Below are positions 24,596-34,695 of a stretch of DNA of 64,000 nucleotides, one piece after another (position 1 is the first letter of the stretch; every line of letters begins with the position of its first letter). Origin of the DNA: Calycina herbarum (Eukaryota > Ascomycota > Leotiomycetes > Helotiales > Pezizellaceae); contig LLEY01000049.1 in assembly GCA_001414485.1 (NCBI GenBank), forward strand, positions 248,001 to 312,000, given 5' to 3'. Made by a program: the position numbers and the translations under genes. Below the pieces are notes generated by a model. It did not search any database. It saw only the letters and a list, made by a program, of their open reading frames with translations, and had not been told where the DNA came from.

Positions 24596-25320
24596 TCACG
24601 AAAATGAAGACAATGTCAGATAAGCCGCGGTAGGACCGTGGATAAAAATTATAGCCAAGGATTCGAAATTGACAAATAGTGCCTGAATTGCCTAACACCT
24701 TAGTTAACAATAGAAGAAAATATGGCAAGGAACTTACACCAAGTTCCCCGATTATTATGGGGAGTATTGCGATTGGCATAAGATAAGTTAAGGACCATCC
24801 CCATCTTCCAATAGTATCCCCGGGTAAGAGAATTTCGAACCCTTCGTGTGAGAGTCGTGTACTTTTTTCCGTCGTATCCGTCGATGAGTTCTTGTCCCTC
24901 AAAATTGACCTTTTTCCATCCGGGTTTTCCTCACCGATGGAGTGCACTGGACTGTTCTTACCACAGCTTTTGCACCAATAAGACCCCTCTGATTGTTTTC
25001 TGACTATACTTCGGCTTGTGGGGTTGTTCAGAGGAATTTGAAGAGTTTTTACGGAGTGCTTGTAGATTGGTAGTGTGTTGGGTGGTTCTTCATTGGGTTC
25101 TAGACTATGACATGAATTGTATTTGTTTGTTGTGGAGCAGATTGACGTGAGAGCAGCTTATGCATGATAATTACCATTTCGTGGTAAGTCGAGTGCCGAT
25201 GGTGGAGCAATTTTTCAGTGACGATAGTTTCCAGGGTCGGAGCGCATATTGGATGCCTCTTGCATTGAAATATGCTTTGCCAGTTTCCCGCAGAGAGAGT
25301 TTGAGTCGCGGAGGAGAACT
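24596..25320 (-). CDS. Candidate membrane protein gene, start unresolved
   Basis: A coherent spliced reading on the minus strand uses exons 25320-25175 (5' end open), 25104-24738 and 24682-24596. The introns are 70 bp (GTAATT..CATAG) and 55 bp (GTAAGT..TTCAG, with a TTAAC branch-like site). All junctions keep frame and the last exon ends at TGA. The middle exon encodes a Pro-rich stretch, a Cys-x2-Cys pair (Trp-Cys-Lys-Ser-Cys-Gly), and a hydrophobic segment after Gly-Arg-Trp-Gly-Trp that looks membrane-spanning; a second short hydrophobic stretch ends the protein. No start ATG was found, because a TGA precedes the first exon in frame. It may have another 5' exon or be a relic. I do not recognise it. 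Confidence 0.35.
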
Positions 25321-25904
25321 TCAAATGATGCTAGCGAGCTTCATCTTGGGCGTCATTTTTGGATGCTCGAGAGTGTCAGATCCTCACTACTCCAATCATC
25401 TCAAGTTGAGGTGGCGAGTTTTATTGGCGTGCCGGAGTTTAGTTGACGGCCACATACGCCTAGGTTGGCACTTGTTTAAGTTAAAATCCTGCATCCTTCC
25501 GTTGCTGAAAACTCGCTCACCAGTTGAGTTTTATAGATTGTCTTCTCCGAATTGAAAAGACTTCAGTGACATGCTTGAAGACAATACGAATAAATGTTGT
25601 ATAAATGGACTAATAAGCTTGAAAGATCTCATATAAAAAATGGCAAGTTGATGTGTTTCAACACGTAGCTAAGAATTCAAGCTGTGCATATTCTTCAACT
25701 AGATCTCTCTGTATAATTATTTAGATACTGTAAAAAAAGATTATAAGCCATATGGATCTCTTTCCAGAATCAACAAACTAAGTGCAAATCGAAGATGTAA
25801 TTGCTCCAACCCTTCTTGGTCAATTGCCACAAGTATCCGCGACTCTTTGAAGTTATTGGGGTCCAAAGTGTGGAAATAACTATTTGGTTGTGTCATATTT
25901 CGTC
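25321..25904. other. No supported gene
   Basis: The plus-strand open stretch 25160-25555 is antisense to the candidate membrane-protein exons and matches nothing known. The rest is moderately AT-rich intergenic DNA. Confidence 0.3.
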
Positions 25905-26498
25905 TCAGTGATTACGAGTCTCCATCTCTTCCTTATTTAGAGCGTCTTCGTCGTTCCGCCCGGGTGGTTTGTCCTCTTCGTTTCCGGATTGCCAGTGGTC
26001 GTATTTTTCCGTCTCCCTTTCTATTATCAAGCCGTTTGACAAAGTTCTCCCCAGCTTTCTACCCCTGCGAAGAAGAACGCCGCAAATTCCAGGAGCTTTA
26101 CTTGAAGCCCAGACATAGCCACGCTGTTTGAACCACGCTTGAAGCATAGTAGCCAAAGCAAGATCAGTTTCCCAGGTAAATAATCTTGGAAAATCGGAGC
26201 TGCAGACGTAATAGCGGTCTAGGCTGGCCTTGGGGTGAAGTTCCCAATAAAATCTATAAAGTCTTGTGCAAGTCAAGCCTAAGCAAGCTGAAAAAGTCGG
26301 ATTAAGATAGTCCTTGAATATTTTGCAAAGGATTTCAGTTGGAAGTTTGCTGAGCATATAGATATCTGCGCTTATTTCGTCTTTATCCCAACGTGGAAGA
26401 GTATCCGGTAGAGGAAGTTCTTGTGGAATTCTTCTTTCTATTGGTGGTTGAGGTAAATAGTTACTACTCAGACCACCCGGGACGTGGACACGAAACAT
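25905..26498 (-). CDS. F-box-like domain protein, 197 aa
   Basis: A single open frame runs from ATG to TGA. Residues about 49-90 read like an F-box: Leu-Ser-Lys-Leu-Pro-Thr-Glu-Ile-Leu-Cys-Lys-Ile-Phe, then a helix with Cys-Leu-Gly-Leu-Thr-Cys-x-Arg-Leu-Tyr, the pattern seen in many short fungal F-box proteins. F-box domains bind Skp1 and bring substrates to SCF ubiquitin ligases. The C-terminus is charged (Glu/Asp/Lys-rich). A further N-terminal exon is possible, because the ATG follows a TTCCAG that could be an acceptor. The function assignment is inferred from the domain only. Confidence 0.6.
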   Translation of the reverse strand: MFRVHVPGGLSSNYLPQPPIERRIPQELPLPDTLPRWDKDEISADIYMLSKLPTEILCKIFKDYLNPTFSACLGLTCTRLYRFYWELHPKASLDRYYVCSSDFPRLFTWETDLALATMLQAWFKQRGYVWASSKAPGICGVLLRRGRKLGRTLSNGLIIERETEKYDHWQSGNEEDKPPGRNDEDALNKEEMETRNH

Positions 26499-26846
26499 CT
26501 GGAATATCGCTCGATGCTTTTGGAAAGTCGGTAGAGGTGATCCGAAGGACTGTGGGCGCTCGGCGCGAAGGGAATCGAGGAGTGTTTCAAGGATTCAATT
26601 GCTCTGCTAGGACATTTTCCTATCCCAGGCCCTAAACAAACCAGTTCCCACCATCCCAAGCCCAACAAAAGATTCTGCGTGGTTTATTAACCCTCCAGGA
26701 TCTTTATACCCCGAGGGGGACTTCATCCAGTCGTAAAACCCCATTTTCCGTGACTTCTGTGTCAGACAACCTTTCCCCTTACTGCGTTACCCCGGACAGT
26801 AAATATCCACCAACTATGTCTCTCAATTGTGCTCCCCTATTCGTTT

Positions 26847-27140
26847 TTAAGAACAAATTTTTCGTACACCCGTATTCCACTCATAGCCTCTTGCCATCAT
26901 CCAGGCAGATAGCATATCACGGACTCTGAAGTATTGTCCCCAACCCCAGCAGAATCGATCATCGTCTGTATCTTTGATGTAAACTAGACGACTACCAAAT
27001 TCAACGCTCAAGAAGCCAACATTAACCGAGGGAGTAACTTGGTCGTAATAGACTACCCTCCACGCATGTCCACAATTATGGCGGAAATTAAAATCACAGC
27101 TGTAACGCTCAAGAGGAGTCACTAGCCCATTGAAGTATCC
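26847..27140 (-). pseudogene. Partial F-box-family paralogue (C-terminal part)
   Basis: The open frame has no ATG; it opens after a TAA near 27140 and ends at TGA. The end of the translation (Arg-Asp-Met-Leu-Ser-Ala-Trp-Met, then Arg-Gly-Tyr-Glu-Trp) parallels the neighbouring F-box protein (Ala-Thr-Met-Leu-Gln-Ala-Trp-Phe, then Arg-Gly-Tyr-Val-Trp). No F-box N-terminus is visible upstream, where the MITE at 27344 lies. It is either a truncated duplicate or the last exon of a gene whose first exons I cannot see. Confidence 0.4.
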
Positions 27141-27343
27141 TTAGCAGCATCATTAACCACTCCATTAACCAGTTCATGAATTCTGACCAATCAAACAACA
27201 ACCAAATGAGGGTATACGTGATTAATGTTTATAATTTTCATGACTTGTATTATCACTGGTCAAATTACCGTTGTTGTAAATCCATACAAGAGAAATAGTC
27301 CGTGGAAAATAATTTGTTTTCGTGCTCTAAAAAAATAAGACTA

Positions 27344-27856
27344 CAGTGAGTTGCGAATTAAACTTCCCTTTTGACGATATTTTGTAAACCGTGTGTTTTT
27401 AGAAATTTTCTTATTTCCTAGACACTCTTTCCCTCTTTACTTAATAACAACGTATGTTATTATATCCCTAAGAACAGCTAATAAGAGCTCTGTACCCCCT
27501 TTCTTACTCTATAAACTTTTTAGGAAGAAAACAGACACTTTTATATATATCTAAATTTTCATAGGGTCTTGGCAGAGACTACTCAACTTTACAGGGGTGT
27601 AAAAAAATTTCTTACGAAAAGGGGATTTTTTAAGAATTAACTATTACTAAGTTTATTCTTGTTATACTTGCTTAGATATAGTAATAAATAGAGAGGAGGT
27701 ATAAGAATATATAGCGGTTCTTTCTAGCTAGGTCTTATATCTTAAAGAGTACTTTAGTTTTCTGTTTTCTAAAATAAATAAGGAAAAAATCTAGGAAGAA
27801 AAAAGCACGGTTTACAAAAAAAGTGTCAAAAAGGAAGCTTAATTTGCAACTCACTG
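27344..27856. mobile_element. MITE of Tc1/mariner type, 513 bp
   Basis: The ends are inverted repeats of about 55 bp: CAGTGAGTTGCGAATTAAAC at the left and, on the minus strand, CAGTGAGTTGCAAATTAAGC at the right, with GTAAACCGTG shared further in. It is flanked by TA on both sides (27342-27343 and 27857-27858). CAGT ends with a TA duplication are typical of Tc1/mariner. The interior is AT-rich and has no transposase frame, so it would depend on a transposase elsewhere. Differences between the two ends are mostly transitions. Confidence 0.85.
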
Positions 27857-27872
27857 TATTCTTGTTCCAGTC

Positions 27873-27929
27873 TCAAAGTCTTGATTTTCCCTTGAGTTGA
27901 TAGTCAGAACGCTTGCCCTTGGGAGGCAT
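27873..27929 (-). pseudogene. Short basic reading frame next to the MITE
   Basis: An ATG in good fungal context (CAACCTAACAATG) opens an 18-codon frame beginning Met-Pro-Pro-Lys-Gly-Lys-Arg-Ser. It ends 16 bp before the MITE. The upstream CT-rich leader looks like a real 5' UTR. It may be the 5' end of a gene cut by the MITE, or a first exon I cannot join to anything. Very uncertain. Confidence 0.2.
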
Positions 27930-28541
27930 TGTTAGGTTGGAGGAGGTGTTGTAGAGGAATGAGAAGAAGAGGTAGCTGCAAAATATAGAAAAAGATGATC
28001 AGTTCTTCTCACATATAGAGATGAAACTGCTCACTCATCTACTGGATAGGTAGGACAGACTACTGCCGCTCCAATGTTTAATTTAAGCTGGGAAACTTTT
28101 CGCTCAGTCTACCAAGATAGCCTTTAGCCACATCCACTACTTTCATAGTACATCCATCGTAAATTGAGTTAACTGTATCTTACGAATAAAGGCTAATCCT
28201 AAGCTTTCCATATTCCCCAATATCTTAATAACGGAAATAAAGCCGCAGGTCATTTCATTATGCTACCTATGTACTAGAACCCTCGAGCCAATACTCCACT
28301 TTGGTGTAATAGAAAGTCTTGCGATGAAGAACTCCGAAGCTTGGTTTTTAGCCACTGGTTTCATCAAACAGGCAAGGTAGATTGATTAGGTCTAATTGAG
28401 ACTCTTTGGGCTCCGTTCTTCAGCCCATCGATACCCCATCTGATTTCACAAACCAACCCCCAAGAAAAACTTTGCACACAAATACAACATTCCCCTCTTT
28501 TCTTCTCAAACTAGTGTTGGTTTTGCTGAATTATCGACAAT
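27930..28541. other. Intergenic, no supported gene
   Basis: Probably holds divergent promoters of the short minus-strand frame and of the plus-strand CorA-like gene. The open stretch 28406-28618 (plus) is overlapped by the next gene and is not supported. Confidence 0.3.
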
Positions 28542-30226
28542 ATGCCTATGACTGGAGTGCGATGTCCTACTTGTGCCTCTGGATATACAACACCGCTCAG
28601 ACATTGGGATATATGTAAAAACATCTCGTTCTTTCGACGACTTGATCATGGAAAATCTGATCAAAATCACAATTCCCTTTTATTTGCCAAACTGCTGAGC
28701 ATTTCAACCAGCGGTCAGCTGCAAGAAGACGATTGTCTGAGAGCACGAGATTCTGGATTTCAAATGCTGTGGGTTAGAAACTATCCCAATGTCTTCCCTC
28801 AATTGACGTGTATGGGTAGCATTCGGGTCGATGGCGAGAATAAATGGCCACTTAAAAGTGAAGAGTTTCACATCCTGGAAAACTCCTGGTTACTTCCATT
28901 TGAGTGCCTCCAGCCTGCACCACAAAATCAAACTTTGGAGGTAGCGCATTGCAGAATCCGAAAGACTGGTGGGAATCCCCACTTTCGTAAGTCAAGACAA
29001 CTTTGGTGCCAGTTGAGATAGATGGCTAACTTCCGGTATTACAAGAAATGGTCCTCAGATTTGCTGAGGATTCTGTCTTCTACACATTGTTCGTTTCACC
29101 GAAATTGCAGGAATTGAGTGTACGCTGTTGCTGGTTCACCACGAATACCAAGAAGGAAGACACTGTAAACAGAATCGAACGGATAAAAGAAATCATCGAA
29201 CGACTCGAATTTACTATTTCATATTCTCGACATCCCTTATTATTACCTGTTCTCACACTAGAGAAAGAATTGCAGACTTTGGAAAACCAATTTGCATTGC
29301 CATTATCGCCAGTAACACATCGTATAGATAACATTCTCAACGACATCATTAACCGATCGATTTACCAGTCTATGGATCTTAACCAAACAAACATACAGCA
29401 ATTGAATGAGGGCATTCATGACTATTATATGATTATCGCTTCAAGAAGAGTCGACATCAGTCATCTCAAAACAACTCTGCGGACATTGGTACGAGGTTCG
29501 GCACTAATCCAAAGTAATATCACTATTTCCTCAAATGATGTAGAGGCATTTGAGTGTATCGATGACCGTTTGGACTTGTTTACTTCTCGCTTAGCAATTC
29601 TGGAGGAGAGGATGCAACAGGTTGTTGAAGATATCGGCAACTTGAATACTATGGTCAGAACATCCTTTTTGTTCCTCTTCAACTATGGATTGACTTACTA
29701 AGCTTTATTGACAGTTGTACAATCTTGTCAATCAGCAAGACAGCCGATTGAATTACTCCATTGCCAAAGACTCGAGAAAAATCGCTCTCGAGACAAAGAA
29801 AGATAGCTCAGCAATGAAAGTAATATCATTTTTGACCATATACCTCCTCCCTGGTACATTCATGGCGGTATAGTTGAACATGATCCCCCAAAGAAAGAGT
29901 TTCATACTTACTTCTTCTTTCAGACACTCTTCAGCACTGGCCTCTTTAAGTTCAATGATCCAAGTTTCAACAGTATAGTTTCTAGTCAATTTTGGATTTA
30001 TTGGGCTTTTACTTTACCTCTTACCGCGGTTATGTTTGGGTGCTGGTTTCTTACATTCCGCGTCGAAGTAAAAAATACTTTAGAGGTGCCTCTTGGTGTT
30101 AGGGGTACATCGACGGAGGAAAGAGGCCACTCTCGGCATCCAAATATTGTGAACCATCACCAAACCAAGCGTATAGAGGCTCCTTCAGTAAGTCCAACCC
30201 CGTATATTCTACTTGCAGCAAACTGA
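28542..30226 (+). CDS. Fungal CorA-like two-TM membrane protein, N-terminal exons unresolved
   Basis: Well-supported exons are 28955-28986, 29059-29653 (or ending at 29620), 29715-29867 and 29924-30226. Introns have GTAAGT..CTCAG (72 bp) and GTATAG..TTTCAG (56 bp) ends. The spliced protein shows Asn-Leu-Val-Asn-Gln-Gln-Asp-Ser-Arg, then Lys-Lys-Asp-Ser-Ser-Ala-Met-Lys, the first membrane segment ending Leu-Leu-Pro-Gly-Thr-Phe-Met-Ala-Thr-Leu-Phe, and a second segment around Trp-Ile-Tyr-Trp-Ala-Phe-Thr-Leu-Pro-Leu-Thr. This is the signature of a large fungal family distantly related to CorA magnesium channels. A long coiled coil precedes the membrane part. The N-terminal frame at 28542-28950 begins with Cys-x2-Cys and is not joined with certainty. 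Transport activity is not shown. Confidence 0.6.
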
Positions 30227-30806
30227 TATCTTATAAAGGCCGGTGAGGTCAAACATGAAGGGCAAGAAACTTGGGTCATACCCGGACGCTCGTGCGGTTA
30301 TTGTGGCACTGCTTGCTGAGCGAAGCTGTTATTTTAGAGCTATTCCTCCATTACTATAGCGGCATGCCCAAAATAACTGTTGTCCCCGAAAAATTCGCAA
30401 TGGGGGTCTCCGTATACGTTGAATAAAGGAAGTCGCCGTAGGCCGAGTATAGAATCCTGCTCTCAATTGATCAGGCAAGATTCAGATAATTTTGTGAATC
30501 TCCCTAAACAACTAGAATCATCAGCTCCTATTACCTTAATTCTTCTAGATGTCTTAGTTATTAGCATAATTAAGATGGTAGAGTACCTCTGGACTATCGT
30601 CACATATGTTTACACTCCTCTGTTGGTCTCTCTTCTTTTAAGTCACCTTGCTTCACTCCGGAGGACTGTCACCACATCTAATAAGCACAAAGAACAGAGT
30701 AAAGGCCTTCTTCTCAACAAGATGGTGTTATTCGAGCTAGCTGCAATGATGATTCCACCCCTCTTCCTCAGAAGCTGCAATTCTATTTATGAAACCCACT
30801 TTTCTT
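30227..30806 (+). other. Hydrophobic open stretch, gene doubtful
   Basis: An open frame at 30380-30838 begins with TTG; its first useful ATG is at 30575. From there it encodes three hydrophobic stretches separated by a basic loop. No family is recognised and the end overlaps the convergent Cys-rich gene. It could be a short membrane protein or chance. Confidence 0.2.
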
Positions 30807-31016
30807 CTAAGACGACCGCTCGTTTTTGGAATTTGTAGTCCGTTCAGATAACTTTTCTAAACATTCCCTTGACGCACATGGGGATTCGGAGATTCGGATT
30901 GTCGCACCTGGTGGGGTACCGCAATTGAAGTCATCGTACTCCTGTAGCCATTCGTGGGTTTTGTTGTCGATGGGTTTCTTGCAAACTGGGCAATATGCAA
31001 TGATCCACTTGCACAT
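30807..31016 (-). CDS. Small Cys-rich protein 1, 69 aa
   Basis: The protein starts Met-Cys and has Cys at residues 2, 9, 12, 32, 47 and 52. The Met-Cys-x6-Cys-x2-Cys start is shared with the three other small minus-strand genes up to 33742, which marks them as paralogues. The layout suggests a zinc-binding ribbon or knuckle. No signal peptide is present, so it should be cytosolic or nuclear. This member is the most divergent in the second half (Cys-x4-Cys instead of Cys-x2-Cys). I do not recognise a named family. Confidence 0.5.
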   Translation of the reverse strand: MCKWIIAYCPVCKKPIDNKTHEWLQEYDDFNCGTPPGATIRISESPCASRECLEKLSERTTNSKNERSS

Positions 31017-31640
31017 TTTGGCGATCCGAGTTCCGATGTTTTGTAACTTTGTTGATGGTTGATATGTGGAAATCTGCGAGGCGATGGCAGAAGGTTTCTT
31101 ATTATCAAAACTTCACGGCTAGATATGATAGTAGTAAATGCGCGCTTTCGGTGGTTATTTTAGACATAATAATCTTTTTTTAAGACAAATGTACTCCAGT
31201 TTCTTATTCGGTGATCTCTCTTAATATGTTAGTCATCTTTCAAAGTAAGGCACTTGGTTCCATTTTCGTCTTGAGCAATTGGTCAAGAAAAGTCGTTCTT
31301 GTAAGTGGCTTCATTATTAATCTCCGTATCCTAGTTTACTAATGAATGTTCGCAATAGTCTAGGATAATCAACAACCCAATTTCCTAGTTTCTTTCGACC
31401 CTCTCCAAAGTTATCCGAGAATGATTCGCACAATAGAAGAGAATGGTGCCTGGGAACAACGAGTTGATCCTCGCATACACCTTTCTGACAGACCCAAAAA
31501 GCGATTAGCGCTGAGCAGATGTGTAAACAGTAAAGTTATTTCCACGCCGCCAATTCCAGGTCGACCCCGCTGAAGCCATCGTTGCACCAAGGATTTCCCC
31601 GCACTGAGTCTCATTCAACCGAATTTCCAGTCGCCAACTT
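31017..31640. other. Spacer between Cys-rich genes 1 and 2
   Basis: No gene is supported. Short open stretches at 31411-31614 and 31505-31687 (minus) match no family. The region probably holds the promoter of gene 1 and the 3' UTR of gene 2. Confidence 0.3.
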
Positions 31641-31814
31641 TCAAATTCCACAAATTTCGCAATCACTAGCAACGTATTCCACCGCATGTCGCATTAATCT
31701 CTCTTCACATCTATCGGGTTTCATCCATGCTTTTTTGGCGGGACAACGCTTGAACCTCCGGTCTGCTGCTGGGTGGTTACAATTCCGGCAGAGCACTCTG
31801 GTTACAGTGCACAT
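31641..31814 (-). CDS. Small Cys-rich protein 2, 57 aa
   Basis: The start is chosen at the ATG giving Met-Cys; the longer open frame to 31988 starts with GTG. Residues show Met-Cys-x6-Cys-x2-Cys, then single cysteines at about 24 and 36, and a final Cys-x2-Cys (Asp-Cys-Glu-Ile-Cys-Gly-Ile) right before the stop. This matches the Cys-x2-Cys of genes 3 and 4, but the tail after it is missing, so this copy may be truncated or continue in an unseen exon. Confidence 0.5.
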   Translation of the reverse strand: MCTVTRVLCRNCNHPAADRRFKRCPAKKAWMKPDRCEERLMRHAVEYVASDCEICGI

Positions 31815-32545
31815 CGTTGGTTGTTTTGTTGCTGACCTTTTGTGTATGAAAGAGCAAACTTGAGTCTGGGGTGAACGATTTGTAGTTGGTGCCGTAAAAC
31901 TTTTCTGAAGCGTACTAATGGAAGAGAATAAGTGGGTTGACGCAGTTGTGAATAATCCAATGATAGTGGATAAGTATAAATCATCCACTTGGACTTTTGA
32001 CTACTTGAGATACAGTTCTAAATAGTCACGCCAAGGAAATGTTGCTACAATCATCCTCAAAACATTGGACGAGATTTGCGAACTCGATATAAAGAATGCT
32101 TTGCCAAAGGTGAATATTTGCTCTCCTTACTCGTCCCAAAAGGACCTTAATTTCGAGCATACGAAAGGAAATTTGCACTGGCTTCATGCACGTGTGATAT
32201 GGCGGATATTGTGGACGCCTTACAACTTTCGGCTGTTTTGGCTTTAGCGAAGGATAGCAGAACAAGATGACTTTTAGGCGGTAAGTCGGCATGAATAACT
32301 CACTCATATTGTATATTGCCATCACTACTGCAGTCTCAGAACACCTAAAGAGAAGCAGTTGTATTGTCAATAGTAAGACTAAACATTGGGTACACCCCTC
32401 CAAGGTAGCTTGACCTCTCGAGATCATTGGGACGATCCCAAATCCCATAGCAAGCGCCCCGAACTTTTGTGTTCCTCCTGAAAGAAACGCCATCCGTCCA
32501 TCATACTAACTCGGCTCCAAGCTCTACCCGGAATGGCCCAACGTT
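31815..32545. other. Spacer between Cys-rich genes 2 and 3
   Basis: A 155-codon open stretch at 32026-32493 (minus, ATG start) begins Met-Ala-Phe-Leu-Ser-Gly-Gly and has a hydrophobic segment, but no family match or supporting introns. I leave it uncalled. Nothing else is visible. Confidence 0.25.
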
Positions 32546-32746
32546 TTACTTTCGAGGCAAGGGAAACGAATAAAGACCACCAATGCGATTATTGCAGTCT
32601 TCACAGTGGAATTTTGCGTCCGTTGTATAATCTTTGCCCTTACTTGAACATCTGGTTCCGTTCTTGTTTTTGTTTCGACATGCGTGAAGGATTTGTGCCA
32701 CAGCACGACCGCAGAGAGGACATGCCTTTTTCTCCAAGTTGCACAT
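32546..32746 (-). CDS. Small Cys-rich protein 3, 66 aa
   Basis: ATG to TAA in one exon. It carries Met-Cys-x6-Cys-Pro-Leu-Cys, two central cysteines (about 23 and 33), then Phe-His-Cys-x2-Cys-Asn-x2-Ile-Gly near residues 46-56. The same second motif occurs in gene 4, so these two are the closest pair. Two Cys-x2-Cys pairs are consistent with one bound zinc. Central positions are rich in Lys and Asn. No localisation signal is seen. Confidence 0.6.
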   Translation of the reverse strand: MCNLEKKACPLCGRAVAQILHACRNKNKNGTRCSSKGKDYTTDAKFHCEDCNNRIGGLYSFPLPRK

Positions 32747-33550
32747 CTTGTAGGAGTTGTTCTTGTGTTTTTAGATGTGGCAAGGTCAGCTGCGATGCGT
32801 TAAATCGATATTTGTTTGTTGAGGTCGAGTTTGGAAGGTTGTGTTGTTGGTTTGATTTGCGAGAGAGGATTGTAGCTTGGAGGGAGATACTGATGGCTCA
32901 TGACTGGCTTGAAAAAAGTCCTAAGTATAGACAATTAATTATTCACCTATACAATTCCACAGGTTGCTAAAGATAATTGAAAGTAATAATGCCAGAATGC
33001 GATTCACGGTCATAGGGGCGTTCCTAGTCGTCTGATTTGTTGTAATGACTGAAATTGGTTTATTCACAGCAGCTTACTTAGTCCATGGTTATTGGGGGTG
33101 GGCAATGAACAAGTTTGAGAAATACAGCCCGGCAGGTTTTTATCAAATGATAGTTTTTTAGGAGAAAGAGCTGTCAAATCTAGGCCAAATGATGAGAGTT
33201 ACATCAAGATTGCTGTACTCATCTACGGCAATTGATAGGATGTTGAAGTTTTGTGTGGAAAAAGCTTGGGTCTTGACCACCAGCTCCTTCCATCATTCTT
33301 ATAACGGGTGCACATTTCTTGCTTTAAATAGCCTTGGAAAGGAAAAGGAAAGCAAAACTTAGGTAGGAAGCAAGTGAGTTCATAATAAAAACTTTCCATC
33401 CCCCCTGCCCCCAAACCGAAAACCCATAACTTCTAGATTCATTCATCCCTCAATTCTCATAATATATCCTCTCCCAAACTCCATCCAACAAAACAAGCCA
33501 AGCCTTCTCCTCGGCATATTGCCATAACCCCTTCTCAACCCCAAAGCAAC
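32747..33550. other. Spacer between Cys-rich genes 3 and 4
   Basis: No supported gene. The plus-strand open stretch 32533-32970 is antisense to gene 3. The minus stretch 33223-33414 has no family match. Confidence 0.3.
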
Positions 33551-33742
33551 CTAATAGAGCTGTCCTTGATATCCAGCACCAATATGAATATTGCATTTAT
33601 CGCAATGAAATGTTGACTCTCGGGTAACAACCTGTTGGGTTTTCGTACATCCTTTCTTAGTCTTGGTGTTTTTGCATGCCTTGAGGCTTTCGGATGTAAA
33701 ATGCCTGCAGAGCGGACAGTAGGTTCTCTCTAAAATACACAT
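33551..33742 (-). CDS. Small Cys-rich protein 4, 63 aa
   Basis: The start is chosen at the ATG giving Met-Cys, 13 codons inside the longest open frame, because all four paralogues then align from residue 1. It carries Met-Cys-x6-Cys-Pro-Leu-Cys, Ala-Cys-Lys-Asn near 23, a further Cys near 32, and Phe-His-Cys-Asp-Lys-Cys-Asn-x2-Ile-Gly near 45-55. Identity to gene 3 is concentrated at these positions. It is a probable zinc-binding micro-protein of unknown role. Confidence 0.6.
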   Translation of the reverse strand: MCILERTYCPLCRHFTSESLKACKNTKTKKGCTKTQQVVTRESTFHCDKCNIHIGAGYQGQLY

Positions 33743-34560
33743 GGTGCGAGTTGTTCTTTTTTCCTTCTTCCAGGGAAGCAAAAAGTGCTTGTAAATTCCG
33801 AGATTGTGGATCGATTGTGTGTTGAGTTGGAATGGACCGAGGTAGATGCTTGTGATTTGATGAACTCAAGGGTCTTATTGAGATTCTTCCCCCCCTGTTG
33901 TGATGTGGAAGTTTTTGTGATTTTTGTTAATGTGAGGAGACGACCCGGGGAGAATATATGCTGATTAGGAATGGAGAACCAAGCCTTCACGTATCCACAT
34001 GTTCATTAGCGTACCGATCTCTACGTGTAATCTCTAGGTGAATTTGGGTATGTGTTTCATTATTTAAGAGGAGATTTTTAACACCGAGGACTGTAGCAAG
34101 AACCTCTGTCCCTGTTCTGCGTAGAGCTGGGTAAGGAATCTTCTTCCAAAAAGCCTTTAACAATCAAACTTTGGGTACTGCTCGTTGTCCGAAGTCTTCT
34201 GAAACAATAAAGTCAATTGTTTTAACAATTCTGGCACAATGTCCTCCTATGTGTATGAGTGTACGGAGAGCAAATACTAAGACTATTACACCACACACAG
34301 GCCGCAGATTCGGACTTGTAAATGAAGCTATCGAAAAAGGGGAGGGTCTCGCTTAACCCAAAGAGCCATTCACATCATTCCACTGCTGGAATCACAAGTC
34401 TAATAGACGTCTTCTGAACTCCGAATACTATAATCAGTCCACCAAATGTATTTTCGTGCTATTTTCTAAGAACGAAAGCGTAATGAGTATCAAGTCATTA
34501 ATGACCTTTATCTCAGGTTCTCAGTCTCTACTACCAAGGACCGCTTTGATAATATTTAGA
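33743..34560. other. Gene-island edge, no supported gene
   Basis: A minus-strand frame at about 33990-34170 is open for about 58 codons without a recognisable start, and another lies at about 34171-34330. They are not joined by a visible intron and I do not recognise them. The composition is normal. Confidence 0.3.
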
Positions 34561-34693
34561 AAGCGAGGCAAAAAAAAGTCTAGTTTAAGTCTAGTATTAT
34601 TTATAACAAATTACTAAGGAACGCATTCCTTCTAGCAGAGTCTAAGAGTTTAAAGTAATAGCTTTAGTACTAAATATCTCTTTAGTTTCGATA
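34561..34693. repeat. AT-rich relic at the left edge of the second RIP block
   Basis: Composition switches to TA-rich, CpA-poor sequence at about 34560. No element end can be assigned before the TA at 34694-34695. Confidence 0.4.
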
Positions 34694-34695
34694 TA

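Noticed and set aside
31814..31988. Longer N-terminus for Cys-rich protein 2
   Set aside because: The extension starts with GTG, is Ser/Thr-rich, and is absent from the three paralogues, which all begin Met-Cys.
32026..32493. 155-codon minus-strand frame as a small mitochondrial or membrane protein
   Set aside because: The Met-Ala-Phe-Leu-Ser-Gly-Gly start briefly recalled mitochondrial import proteins, but the expected cysteine pairs are absent and nothing else matches.
33990..34330. Two adjacent minus-strand coding-like stretches
   Set aside because: They are separated by an in-frame stop, have no clear start, and match nothing I recognise; kept only as a note.
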